DNA of 12,752 nt from positions 1-12,752 of the forward strand of contig PWGE01000349.1 in NCBI GenBank assembly GCA_003554345.1. The letters run 5' to 3'. Both the position numbers and the translations under genes were made by a program. The DNA comes from Candidatus Sumerlaeota bacterium (GTDB lineage: Bacteria; Sumerlaeota; T1SED10-198M). A model generated the notes under the pieces. The model had not been told where the DNA came from. It saw only the letters and a list, made by a program, of their open reading frames with translations, and did not search any database. This document shows positions 1-7,908 of this stretch, piece by piece; the stretch's first letter is position 1; every line of letters starts with the position of its first letter.

Positions 1-226
1 CGATGATTTTCTCATCCTTAATCTCCACCTCTCTCGCTATAAGCATATTTTTCTGTAAATGCTGCAGGAAAAAGCGGGTTTCCATCTGCTCAAAACCCGT
101 CCTGGTATGCACTGGCTGCCTGCGGGTAAAAACCATACTTGCCTGCATCATAGTGGGAACAAGAATTACAATCAGGGCAATCGTGATGAGCATTTCAATG
201 AGGGTGAACCCTTTCCCTGTCACCAT
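1..226 (-). CDS. Minor prepilin, GspJ/ComGF-like (partial, C-terminus outside window)
   Basis: This is a type IV pilin-like protein of a type II secretion, pilus or competence pseudopilus. The first 75 codons are visible and the frame is still open at the left edge. The N-terminus reads MVTGKGFTLIEM, a class III prepilin signal: prepilin peptidase would cut after Gly6, leaving Phe at +1 and the conserved Glu at +5. A hydrophobic helix of about 20 residues follows (about 12-30). The next stretch, with FEQMETRFFLQHLQ, resembles the beginning of GspJ and ComGF minor pseudopilins, but this is a judgement by eye. The ATG start (226-224) lies inside the end of the preceding prepilin gene: the sequence ATGGTGA holds both this start and that gene's TGA stop, a 7-nt overlap that suggests translational coupling. 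Prepilin identity is secure; the J/F subtype is tentative. Confidence 0.8.
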   Translation of the reverse strand, partial: MVTGKGFTLIEMLITIALIVILVPTMMQASMVFTRRQPVHTRTGFEQMETRFFLQHLQKNMLIAREVEIKDEKII

Positions 227-603
227 GTTGCTTTCTCCCCCGGTATAAAACCCGCAAGCTGATATTCTTCAGTAAACCTGTCAGCCTGCCATACCAGTGT
301 GATCAAAATATGCTGATAACCTTCGAGATGAGGATGCTCGTGGTATTGGATATTCCCTTTAAGATAGTCCTTATCCGGAAAATTGAAGTCTCCCTCTTCA
401 GGAAGTGGCTCATCATTTTCTATCTTCAAGAGAGTTTCTTGCATTTTCTGGTGAGTAAGAAGGGTGAGCTGAGTTATAGCCTCATTTCTTGAACGCTGGA
501 GAGTCACCTGTCGCATAATGCCCATTGCAGAAATTCCCACAAGAGAAAGGATGGAGGCGCTTACTAATAATTCGATGAGGGTTACTCCTGTTTTTCTTTT
601 CAT
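220..603 (-). CDS. Minor prepilin, GspI-like
   Basis: A 127-aa type IV pilin-like protein. The N-terminus MKRKTGVTLIELL is a class III prepilin signal: short and basic, Gly6 at the cleavage point, and Glu11 at position +5 of the mature protein. A hydrophobic segment runs to about residue 31 and would sit in the inner membrane before assembly and form the core of the pseudopilus afterwards. The length fits GspI-type minor pseudopilins (about 120-130 aa). The C-terminal pattern around ILITLVWQADRFTEEYQL resembles the last beta strands of GspI, where a V-x-W strand is common. The gene starts 10 nt after the second GspF-like gene and overlaps the next prepilin gene by 7 nt. A GspI-like gene followed by a GspJ-like gene is the usual gsp order. 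The best Shine-Dalgarno candidate (GAGGAA, plus-strand 619-624) is rather far from the ATG. Confidence 0.85.
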   Translation of the reverse strand: MKRKTGVTLIELLVSASILSLVGISAMGIMRQVTLQRSRNEAITQLTLLTHQKMQETLLKIENDEPLPEEGDFNFPDKDYLKGNIQYHEHPHLEGYQHILITLVWQADRFTEEYQLAGFIPGEKATW

Positions 604-613
604 TTTATTTTTC

Positions 614-1690
614 TCATATTCCTCGTATTGTAGTAGGGATACTGGTCAGCTCGAAAATAGCGGACAAATATGAAGTCACTCCCGCCTGCAGAGCAAATAG
701 CAATGCTAATCCAATGATAAAAAGTAATACTGGCTCTAACCATACACCCAGCTTTATGCGTATAAATTCCATCATTTCTTCATAATGACCGGCAATAGCG
801 TGCAGGTGCTCCGTCAGTTCTTCTGCGGAGGAAGATTCTTCAATAAAGACAATGGGAGAGGGTTCAAACAATTCAACCTGGCTCAGTATTTTCCCCAGAT
901 CAATCCCTTTTTCTGCGTCCGACATCATCTTTTTTCGGGTTTTTTCAGGAATAACATAATAACTGGTGGTATTGAATGCTGTCTGCAGAGCTTCTTTCAG
1001 GGGAATATGGAATCTGAGCTGGATTTTCAAACGGGTAAAGAAAAGGCGCATATATTCCATGTAAATCATTTTTCTGATAACCGGCAGGGATTTCCAGAGC
1101 CAGCCCGGACGAATATGAGTAAGGAATCGACTGGTCTTCAGGGAAAACAGGAGAAAAAAGAGAAAGAGGGCTAGAGCTATTAACAGGGGCAGGATTGTTG
1201 ATGGTGTGAAAATGGGAAATGCCGGTTCAACATTATAGAAAATTCGCTGAGGCATGGCAGTTAACATTCCCTCAAGCCAATACCCGGTCTCAAAGAATAA
1301 TATACTGGCGATAAAGAACATAATCACACAGATAAGGACAATGAGGGGGTATAGTGTTCCCTGCAACAAAGTATGATAAAAGCGCCGGGCCTTCTTCCAT
1401 GAGCGCACTATCTCTTCAAGAGCTTCCACCATTTGACCCTTTTTATCTGCACTCTGTAGAATCTTACCAATGTACTGTTCTTCCGTGCCGGGCAGTGAGC
1501 ATAAAAACTCCCCGAGGGACACTCCTTTTTCCAGCTCATGAACAGCCTTCATAACAAAACTACGAGTCGAACCTTTCAGAAGGTTCGCTCTCTTTTTGAG
1601 ACCCTGGGGCGGTGATTCAGAACGCCTGGCAATTTGCAGGCAAAGCTCCAGGAAAATTTCAAGATCTTGAGGTTGGTATGTTTTCTTCAT
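614..1690 (-). CDS. GspF/PilC/ComGB-like inner-membrane platform protein (second of two)
   Basis: A 358-aa polytopic membrane protein with the two-repeat layout of the T2SSF family, which forms the inner-membrane platform on which pilins or pseudopilins are assembled. Repeat one spans about residues 10-135: a cytoplasmic helical part with LEKGVSLGEFL (53-63), then membrane segments near 112-134. A further segment lies at about 165-183. Repeat two spans about 205-345, with KGIDLGKIL (261-269), then GVWLEPVLLFIIGLALLFAL (315-334), the usual E-P plus hydrophobic C-terminal segment. The GExxG motif of the family is degenerate here: SADKKGQM (80-87) and EESSSAEEL stand where GE-T/S-G-L is expected. 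Length is slightly under the typical 400 aa. It starts 4 nt after the other GspF-like gene, with AGGATAG upstream of the ATG. It could serve a T2SS, a pilus or a competence system; the visible genes do not decide. Confidence 0.8.
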   Translation of the reverse strand: MKKTYQPQDLEIFLELCLQIARRSESPPQGLKKRANLLKGSTRSFVMKAVHELEKGVSLGEFLCSLPGTEEQYIGKILQSADKKGQMVEALEEIVRSWKKARRFYHTLLQGTLYPLIVLICVIMFFIASILFFETGYWLEGMLTAMPQRIFYNVEPAFPIFTPSTILPLLIALALFLFFLLFSLKTSRFLTHIRPGWLWKSLPVIRKMIYMEYMRLFFTRLKIQLRFHIPLKEALQTAFNTTSYYVIPEKTRKKMMSDAEKGIDLGKILSQVELFEPSPIVFIEESSSAEELTEHLHAIAGHYEEMMEFIRIKLGVWLEPVLLFIIGLALLFALQAGVTSYLSAIFELTSIPTTIRGI

Positions 1691-1694
1691 TTTT

Positions 1695-3164
1695 CTATCC
1701 TGTATTAATTGATGCTGTATATACTAGTGCCGACATTATGCAGATAAGGGGAACAGCCATTTGTAATATGCAAACAATATTAAAAGCATGGAGCAAATAA
1801 AGAACCAACGGTGGGACCACGCGCTCTGAATATGCCGGCACATTTACTTCTTCATCTTTATTTCCCTGCAGTACTTCCTGGACAGTATGCCGATCCGGAA
1901 CATACCAGAGAGGATGCTGAATAATTTCTTCTACAGGGATACCATTGGTTGCCATGTCTTCCCATTTCAAAGAGGCTTGCTGTAAAATAATACTGGCACT
2001 GTGTTTGCCACCTATATGAAATAGTTCCGGCAGACTGTAATCCATTTCTCTGAGACGGCTCAGTAATAAAAGCATTCTTCTGGTAAGGTCTTTTTTCCAG
2101 GAACGGGGGAGCATCTTGCACAAAAAGGGAGTACGAACCAAAAGAGCCGCCATCTGGGTCAAAATAAAAGACATAAGAGGAAGAAAAATCAAAAAGCAGA
2201 TAACTGCCAGAAGAGCATAGACAAGCAGAGGCAAGGCACCTTCCACCTGCCGAACAAAAGCAAATATCAGTCCCAGCGGGGCTATCAACAAAGAGACCAG
2301 CATATAAAACTTTTTCCGGATCCTGGTTCTGTTGACCCGGTAGTATAAATAGCCGCGTAAACACTTGCCAATAATGAACAATACAATCGCCATGGTCATA
2401 AGCACCTGGACACTCTCAAAAAACACCTGCTGCTGGGTCAGTATAGCCTGCAGAGTAATTTCTCCCAGGAAAGGGATAATGACAACCGGCGTAACCATAC
2501 CTTTATCAAAGTATGCTTCCAGTACGTTGTCAAAATCAGGTTGAACAAAAGAATAGTAGAACACAGTCGCGACCAAAAACACCAGAAGCGTTAAAATAAA
2601 AAGATAATTGCGATAAATTACTTCCCGTTTATTAAGATGATTGATTTTAAATTTCAGGTAGTCCTTAATAGTATCCACTGCTTCGGGAAGCCTGCCGGTT
2701 TCCTCACCCCAGGAAACCATTGATAAAACAAAGGGGGGAAATAAAGTGGAACCGGAATGTTTTATAGCTTCAGACAGCTGCATCCCCCTGGAAAGGTTGG
2801 CAGAAAGGGTGTTGAAGTGATGATGAAAACGATCAAATAAAAAATAAGCAACCAGCAAAATAATAAGCGGAATGAAAATAACCAGCTCGATTTCCTGGTG
2901 TAATAGGAGCAAGAACCCATAAAACAGGAACACCAGCAGGAGAAACGGGCCGGCGTGAAATACAGGAAGCCTGGCGGGAAACACAGCGGCATCGGCAAGA
3001 TTCTTTTTCTGCTTCATGACCAGTGATACATGGGAAAAATAAAAGTACAGCTGGGTATAACGACTGAACGACCACTGGAAAGAAGTGAAGAACCTTTTGA
3101 AAAAGGATTTCAACTGTTGCCGGCTTCGTTCAGGCAAAATAATCTTTTTCAATAGTCTTTTCAT
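1695..3164 (-). CDS. GspF/PilC/ComGB-like inner-membrane platform protein (first of two)
   Basis: A 489-aa polytopic membrane protein and the first gene of the minus-strand operon. The N-terminus is strongly basic (MKRLLKKIIL and on to about residue 35). Paired membrane segments lie at about 72-110, followed by a cytoplasmic helical domain that keeps the T2SSF hallmark: SRGMQLSEAIKHSG (125-138) and then SWGEETGRLPEAV (151-163), an intact GE-x-G-L motif. More membrane segments are at about 185-206, 252-270, 285-303 and 308-343. A second, more degenerate cytoplasmic repeat covers about 355-445, and a final hydrophobic stretch 449-483. It is longer than a standard GspF (about 400 aa), with extra membrane segments between the repeats. 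Its role is inferred as an inner-membrane platform for pseudopilin assembly, possibly paired with the next gene product. The start has AAGGAAG 7 nt upstream. It is divergent from cas3. Confidence 0.75.
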   Translation of the reverse strand: MKRLLKKIILPERSRQQLKSFFKRFFTSFQWSFSRYTQLYFYFSHVSLVMKQKKNLADAAVFPARLPVFHAGPFLLLVFLFYGFLLLLHQEIELVIFIPLIILLVAYFLFDRFHHHFNTLSANLSRGMQLSEAIKHSGSTLFPPFVLSMVSWGEETGRLPEAVDTIKDYLKFKINHLNKREVIYRNYLFILTLLVFLVATVFYYSFVQPDFDNVLEAYFDKGMVTPVVIIPFLGEITLQAILTQQQVFFESVQVLMTMAIVLFIIGKCLRGYLYYRVNRTRIRKKFYMLVSLLIAPLGLIFAFVRQVEGALPLLVYALLAVICFLIFLPLMSFILTQMAALLVRTPFLCKMLPRSWKKDLTRRMLLLLSRLREMDYSLPELFHIGGKHSASIILQQASLKWEDMATNGIPVEEIIQHPLWYVPDRHTVQEVLQGNKDEEVNVPAYSERVVPPLVLYLLHAFNIVCILQMAVPLICIMSALVYTASINTG

Positions 3165-3410
3165 CTTCGGCTTCCTTTATCTTCTTCACTTATATAGTGA
3201 CAGGAAAACGAAAAAAGTTGGGAGAAGTGTATGTCGGTTTTATCACGCTGTGAAAAATTCCATTTTAATTAAGCATTACTGTGAAATTTATAAAGAACAA
3301 ACTCGTTTGGTAATATTGTACAAGTAAAAATAACTTGCATTTCTACAAAAAAAGCATAAATATATTCAATAATAATTTATTAGAACAATACTTGAGGGGT
3401 AAAAGCTTTT
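3165..3410. promoter_or_regulatory. Divergent intergenic region between the pilin-assembly operon and the cas operon
   Basis: This 246-bp AT-rich stretch lies between two start codons facing away from each other, so it should carry promoters for both operons. For the cas operon a weak sigma-70-like candidate is TTGCAT (3335-3340), 16 nt, TAAATA (3357-3362). The cas3 ribosome-binding site GAGGGG is at 3394-3399, 11 nt before the ATG. On the minus strand a TATATA box at 3191-3196 could be a -10 element, without a good -35. Possible regulator sites are an imperfect dyad at 3239-3257, a direct repeat CTGTGAAA at 3248-3255 and 3279-3286, and a short AT palindrome at 3370-3382. No terminator-like hairpin and no credible gene were seen here. 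The promoter choices are inference from consensus matching. Confidence 0.45.
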
Positions 3411-5759
3411 ATGGAAAAGAATTTTAAGCGGTTTTTTAAAGAGCTTACCGGATTCACGCCCTTCCCTTTTCAGGAAGACTTTGCTGTTAAGCCCCATTTG
3501 CCTTGTGTTCTGGAGGCTCCTACTGGTTCAGGTAAAACTGCCACTGTGGTAGTTGGCTGGTTATGGAAAAGGTTTATGAAAGAAGAAGAGGTGCCCCGCC
3601 GTCTTGTGTACTGTCTTCCCATGAGAGTGCTGGTGGAACAGGCTTATCATTCTATTCTGCAATGGGTGGAGAAAAGTGGTCTGGATATCAACGTGCATAT
3701 CCTCATGGGGGGAGAAGATACACGGGAATGGGACAGCCAACCTGATAAACCCTCCATCCTGGTGGGCACCCAGGATATGCTTCTCTCCCGGGCGTTAAAT
3801 CGAGGGTACGGTCTGTCGCGTTTTCGCTTTCCCGTTCAGTTTGCTCTTATTAATGATGACTGCTTATGGGTGATGGATGAAATCCAGCTTATGGGCAACG
3901 GTCTGGGATGTTCTCTTCAGCTCCAGGGCTTGCGTGAAAAACTTCGCACCTACCATCCTACTCACACTATCTGGATGTCGGCAACTCTTCATCCGGAATG
4001 GATGGACACCCCCGATTATCGGATCGATATAGAACAACATCTGTTTCGCGTACAAGGAGGAAAAGAAGCGGTCCTGCAAAAACGTCTGGAAGCTTCTAAA
4101 ATACTGCACAAACTGGACGTACCTGAAAACCAGTTAACCTCCCATATCAAAGAAAATCATCAGGAAGGAACTCTGACTCTTGTTATCATGAATACGGTAA
4201 AAAAAGCCGTAAAGCTCTATCAACGACTGCGTAAAGACCTCTCAAAAGAGACTCATGCACCGAAAATTTTGTTACTTCACTCCCGATACCGCCCCCACGA
4301 ACGTCGCCAGTTACTGGATTCTCTCAACAGGCCACTTTCCCGTGATAGCGCCGGACTGATTCTCATTGCCACGCAGGTGGTAGAAGCCGGAATGGATATT
4401 TCTGCCTGCACCATGTACACAGAAGCCGCCCCATGGTCTTCACTTGTTCAGAGATGGGGACGCCTGAATCGCCAGGGAGAATTTACCTCTTCTACCTGTT
4501 GGTGGTTGCCTGTTAAAGCTAAAAACAATCCACCCTATTCTGAGTCTGAAACCAGCCATGCTCTTCAGCACCTGGAGAAAATTGACGATGTCTCCCCCAC
4601 TGCCATAAATAATTATCTCAATAACCTCTCTGGTTCACAGCGCAAGGCTCTTTATCCCCGGAACTATTCTTTTCTGGTACGCAAAAAGGATATGATGGAA
4701 CTGTTTGACACTTCCACCGATCTCAGTGGTCACGATATTAATGTCTCTCTCTTTATCCGTGATACCGATTTTCATGATGTTTTCGTATGCTGGCGCACAT
4801 TTGATAAAAAACCGCCGCCGGATGAGGGACAGCCAGCAAAGGAAGAACTCTGCCCGGTGCCGATAGATGAATTTCGCCGTTTTGTTTCCAGCAAAAAACT
4901 TCATCCTTTTACCTGGGATCACCTTATGGATGATTATATTTCTGTCTCCGCGTATAATATCAACCGTCCCGGCGCAATGTATATTCTTCCCGCCGAAGCG
5001 GGGGGTTATCAACCTGATACCGGTTGGCTTTCTTCCTCATCTAAACCTGTTACCCCCATTGAAACAACCGTCTCTTCCTCTTTTGACGCCATGGGTAAAG
5101 ATCATCTTTCCTCAGTATCACGGCGAATGACCATTGCTGAACATAATTCGCAGGTAGAAAAAAAAGTTTCTGAACTTCTCGAATATTTCACCCTACCGGA
5201 AGAGGAAAAAAAGCTTCTTCTGGAAGCGGCACGGTACCATGACTGGGGAAAAGCTCATCCTAAATTTCAGCAAAAATTACAACCCCCTTATTACCATGAG
5301 AGGAACGACTGGGCAAAAGCTGAACGAGTTCAACCTGTGAGACATGGAGAAGCCTTTCGTCATGAATTAGCCTCTTCTCTTGCTCTGCTTGAAAAGAAGC
5401 GCCCGGATCTGACAGTATACCTTACCGCCGCTCATCATGGTAAAATACGACTTTCCATACGTTCTTTACCTCATGAAAACACGAGCGACGGAAAGCGTAA
5501 AATAAGCCGCGGCGTAAGGGAAGGAGATAAACTACCTGCCGTGGAAGTCTACCCCGGTATTCAAGAGGATACAATCTCCCTTTCACTTCAACCCATGATG
5601 ATAGGAGAATCTTCTGAATATGGTGCCAGCTGGATTCAACGAATGATTGAACTTCGGAATAAATACGGACCTTTTCGCCTTGCCTTCCTGGAAGCACTTC
5701 TTCGTATTGCAGACTGGCAGGCTTCACGGGAATCCCGGCACACAAAGGAGATGAAATAA
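3411..5759 (+). CDS. cas3: Cas3 helicase-nuclease, type I-G (helicase N-terminal, HD C-terminal)
   Basis: The 782-aa effector nuclease-helicase is recruited when the crRNA complex has opened target DNA; it nicks and then unwinds and degrades the displaced strand. The helicase comes first: Q-motif-like TGFTPFPFQ (13-21), Walker A APTGSGKT (36-43), motif Ia CLPMRVLVEQ (68-77), motif II MDEIQ (155-159), motif III SATL (190-193), ATQVVEAGMDIS (320-331) and motif VI QRWGRLNRQG (347-356). The HD nuclease domain is at the C-terminus: His578 in TIAEH, the HD pair His610-Asp611 in ARYHDWGKAHPKF, His645 and His651 in RHGEAFRHE, and His675-His676 in AAHHGK. Helicase-then-HD is the layout known for type I-U/I-G Cas3; other type I systems usually have HD first. 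All expected catalytic motifs are present, so it looks active. It is the first gene of the operon, and its stop overlaps the csx17 start (TAATG). Confidence 0.96.
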   Translation: MEKNFKRFFKELTGFTPFPFQEDFAVKPHLPCVLEAPTGSGKTATVVVGWLWKRFMKEEEVPRRLVYCLPMRVLVEQAYHSILQWVEKSGLDINVHILMGGEDTREWDSQPDKPSILVGTQDMLLSRALNRGYGLSRFRFPVQFALINDDCLWVMDEIQLMGNGLGCSLQLQGLREKLRTYHPTHTIWMSATLHPEWMDTPDYRIDIEQHLFRVQGGKEAVLQKRLEASKILHKLDVPENQLTSHIKENHQEGTLTLVIMNTVKKAVKLYQRLRKDLSKETHAPKILLLHSRYRPHERRQLLDSLNRPLSRDSAGLILIATQVVEAGMDISACTMYTEAAPWSSLVQRWGRLNRQGEFTSSTCWWLPVKAKNNPPYSESETSHALQHLEKIDDVSPTAINNYLNNLSGSQRKALYPRNYSFLVRKKDMMELFDTSTDLSGHDINVSLFIRDTDFHDVFVCWRTFDKKPPPDEGQPAKEELCPVPIDEFRRFVSSKKLHPFTWDHLMDDYISVSAYNINRPGAMYILPAEAGGYQPDTGWLSSSSKPVTPIETTVSSSFDAMGKDHLSSVSRRMTIAEHNSQVEKKVSELLEYFTLPEEEKKLLLEAARYHDWGKAHPKFQQKLQPPYYHERNDWAKAERVQPVRHGEAFRHELASSLALLEKKRPDLTVYLTAAHHGKIRLSIRSLPHENTSDGKRKISRGVREGDKLPAVEVYPGIQEDTISLSLQPMMIGESSEYGASWIQRMIELRNKYGPFRLAFLEALLRIADWQASRESRHTKEMK

Positions 5760-7906
5760 TGAAGGAAATCACCTTAGAAGGCTGTTCAGCAGAAAACCTT
5801 ATGGGGTATTTAAAAGCCCTGGGGATATTTCGTATTGTAGCCGGGCAAAAAGAGCCCACTATCAAAGCTCGCTGGAAAGGACAACATTTTTGTCTGCTTT
5901 CAGAGGAGATGTCTTCTCCCGAGGAACTCAGAGAGTTTTTGCTCAATAAATATAAGCCATCTCCTATAGCTTCACCGTGGAACGGAGGGTCAGGGTTCTA
6001 TAAAAGTGATATATCCGCACGAAAAAACATTCAAACTCTTCTGGAAAGCTCCCGGGAACGATTGAGTAATTACCAGGCTGTTATTCGAAAGATTCACCGC
6101 ATACAGGAGGAGCTGGAAATTTCCGAGAAGAAGCCTGATGACAACCTGAAATCACTCCTTATCTCAACCCTGCGTGCCCGCATGCCGGATGATTTTATCA
6201 GGTGGATAGATAGTGCGATGGCATTACTCTCCACAAGGCAGGATTACCTGCCTTTACTTGGTAGCGGCGGAAACGATGGACGCATGGATTTTGCCAAAAG
6301 TTTTATTGATAACCTCCTGCTGGCAGATATACATGAAACCCCTGATGCTACCTCTCAGAAATGGCTGGCAGCCTCTCTTTTTGCCACTCCTGTCAACCGT
6401 TTAAAAAAAGGCCCTGTTGGTCAGTTTTATCCCGGTCGCCGTGGTGGCGCCAATGCCATATCTACCGGCTACGAAAGAGATTCGGTGGTCAACCCATGGG
6501 ATTACCTTTTTAACCTGGAAGGCACCTTGATGTTTTCCAGTGCTGTAACGAAAAAATATCTCAGTGAAGAAGGTTCTTCTTTTGCCTTCACCATTCGTCA
6601 TATACCGCTTGGTACCACTGAATCTGTAAGCGGTCAAGATGCGCAAAGCCGAGGAGAAATATGGTTGCCGGCGTGGCAGAGATGGGCTGGTATAGAAGAA
6701 GTAACACATCTTTTTCAGGAAGGCAGAGCCGAGGTTAAACAACATCTGGTAACTACCACCTCTGACTTTGCCAGGGCAGTTGCCGGTCTGCAGGTAGACA
6801 GGGGACTCGAGTCTTTTTACCGCTTTTCCTTCTTCGAGCGCCATGGTCAGAGTCACCTGGCAGTGTTGCAGGATCATTTCAAGGTACCCGACCGGGAAAT
6901 CAAACATCTTGACCTTTTTGATGAACTGGATATCTGGCTGAATAGATATCGTCGCTATCTTTCGGGCAATAAAACGGCTTCTGAACAGAAAAAAAGACTG
7001 TATCAAAAAATAGAAAATCTTCTCTATAACTACTGTAAAACCGAAAAGAACAGGTATCTCACGCAGTTATTAATTGAGCTGGGAGAAGCCGAGCAAAATT
7101 TAGCACGTTCTGCCTCAAAAAGAGATCCGAATAAAATATTTCCTTCTCCCTTATCTCTGAGTGCGGCATGGGCACCGGCTTGCTATGATGGTTCCGTGGA
7201 ATATCGGATTGCCCTTTCCATTGCATCACTGCTTCCCGCCCAAAATCAAAAGCCCATCCGCTGTTATTTTGAAAACGTCAGTGAAAATGGCAGGTCCTGG
7301 CTTACTGAAGAAAAAAATACTATTACACACTCTTCTAATCTATACGTTAATCTCAATGAAATACTCCGCCGTCGCTTACTGGAATCGGAAAAATCTCACG
7401 ATGGCGGATACGCTATCGGTCAAAAAGGGGGATATCCCCTCTCTCATGTTGATTTTCAACAGTTTTTAGAAGGCAATTTTCACAAAGAAAAAACCCTCCA
7501 GTTTCTCTACGGTTTAATGCTCATTAACTGGACTTCTTTTCCCTTTATCACTTCAAAAGATCCATCGGATATTCCCTTCCTTCTTTCATCGGAAATAGCC
7601 GCTCTTAAACTTCTTTTTCTGACCGACGATACACGGCTGGTTATTCCGGATACAGAAAAACATGTGCCTATTGAAACTTCTGTTCCTTCCCTTCTACTGG
7701 CTCACAACTATCGTCGCGCTCTTGACCTGTGTCGGCGGCGCCTTTCTTATAGCGGTTATCCCTTTCCTTCTTTAGAGAAGGATTTTACACCTGCTTATAG
7801 AGCGCAAAATATGACCTCTTCCTTATTACTGCCGCTGAAAAGGACAACAGTTGACCTGTTTTGCAAGAAACTTCACATCAAAAAACAACAATATCAGGAG
7901 GCTTAA
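5759..7906 (+). CDS. csx17: Csx17 (Cas8u2), large subunit of the type I-G effector
   Basis: A 715-aa protein of the Csx17 family, the signature large subunit of type I-G (I-U) systems. It occupies the Cas8 position and is expected to take part in PAM recognition and Cas3 recruitment. Family landmarks are clear: EGCSAENLMGYLKALGIFR (7-25), the highly characteristic SPWNGGSGFY (72-81), LLGSGGNDGRMDFAKSF (166-182), GPVGQFYPGRRGGANA (218-233), NPWDYLFNLEG (245-255) and RGEIWLPAW (298-306). The region around 95-125 (SRERLSNYQAVI and following) is helical and highly charged. The length is near that of known Csx17 proteins. The ATG overlaps the cas3 TAA by one base, with AAAGGAG just upstream, so the two are likely translationally coupled. 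There are no transmembrane segments and no known nuclease motif. No truncation was found. Confidence 0.95.
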   Translation: MKEITLEGCSAENLMGYLKALGIFRIVAGQKEPTIKARWKGQHFCLLSEEMSSPEELREFLLNKYKPSPIASPWNGGSGFYKSDISARKNIQTLLESSRERLSNYQAVIRKIHRIQEELEISEKKPDDNLKSLLISTLRARMPDDFIRWIDSAMALLSTRQDYLPLLGSGGNDGRMDFAKSFIDNLLLADIHETPDATSQKWLAASLFATPVNRLKKGPVGQFYPGRRGGANAISTGYERDSVVNPWDYLFNLEGTLMFSSAVTKKYLSEEGSSFAFTIRHIPLGTTESVSGQDAQSRGEIWLPAWQRWAGIEEVTHLFQEGRAEVKQHLVTTTSDFARAVAGLQVDRGLESFYRFSFFERHGQSHLAVLQDHFKVPDREIKHLDLFDELDIWLNRYRRYLSGNKTASEQKKRLYQKIENLLYNYCKTEKNRYLTQLLIELGEAEQNLARSASKRDPNKIFPSPLSLSAAWAPACYDGSVEYRIALSIASLLPAQNQKPIRCYFENVSENGRSWLTEEKNTITHSSNLYVNLNEILRRRLLESEKSHDGGYAIGQKGGYPLSHVDFQQFLEGNFHKEKTLQFLYGLMLINWTSFPFITSKDPSDIPFLLSSEIAALKLLFLTDDTRLVIPDTEKHVPIETSVPSLLLAHNYRRALDLCRRRLSYSGYPFPSLEKDFTPAYRAQNMTSSLLLPLKRTTVDLFCKKLHIKKQQYQEA
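7896..7901 (+). promoter_or_regulatory. Shine-Dalgarno site setting the csb1 start
   Basis: A perfect AGGAGG sits 7 nt before the ATG at 7909 and overlaps the end of csx17. It decides in favour of that ATG over an in-frame TTG at 7861, which would add 16 residues lying wholly within csx17. Confidence 0.85.
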
Positions 7907-7908
7907 AA

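Noticed and set aside
1858-2364. 168-codon minus-strand frame overlapping the first GspF-like gene in another frame
   Set aside because: The overlapping frame encodes the membrane protein with family motifs; this one is Cys/Ser-rich out-of-frame translation.
3085-3327. 80-codon plus-strand frame over the start of the GspF-like gene and the intergenic region
   Set aside because: It lies mostly antisense to a recognised gene or in AT-rich promoter DNA, has no good ribosome-binding site and no recognisable features.
5422-5946. 174-codon minus-strand frame across the cas3/csx17 junction
   Set aside because: It is antisense to the HD domain end of cas3 and the start of csx17, both clearly coding on the plus strand.
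6401-7006. 201-codon open frame on the minus strand inside csx17
   Set aside because: It is antisense to well-conserved Csx17 motifs, shows no recognisable domain, and has no supporting context; a shadow frame.
7861-7908. TTG start extending Csb1 by 16 residues
   Set aside because: The added residues lie within the csx17 end, and a perfect AGGAGG at 7896-7901 points to the ATG at 7909.
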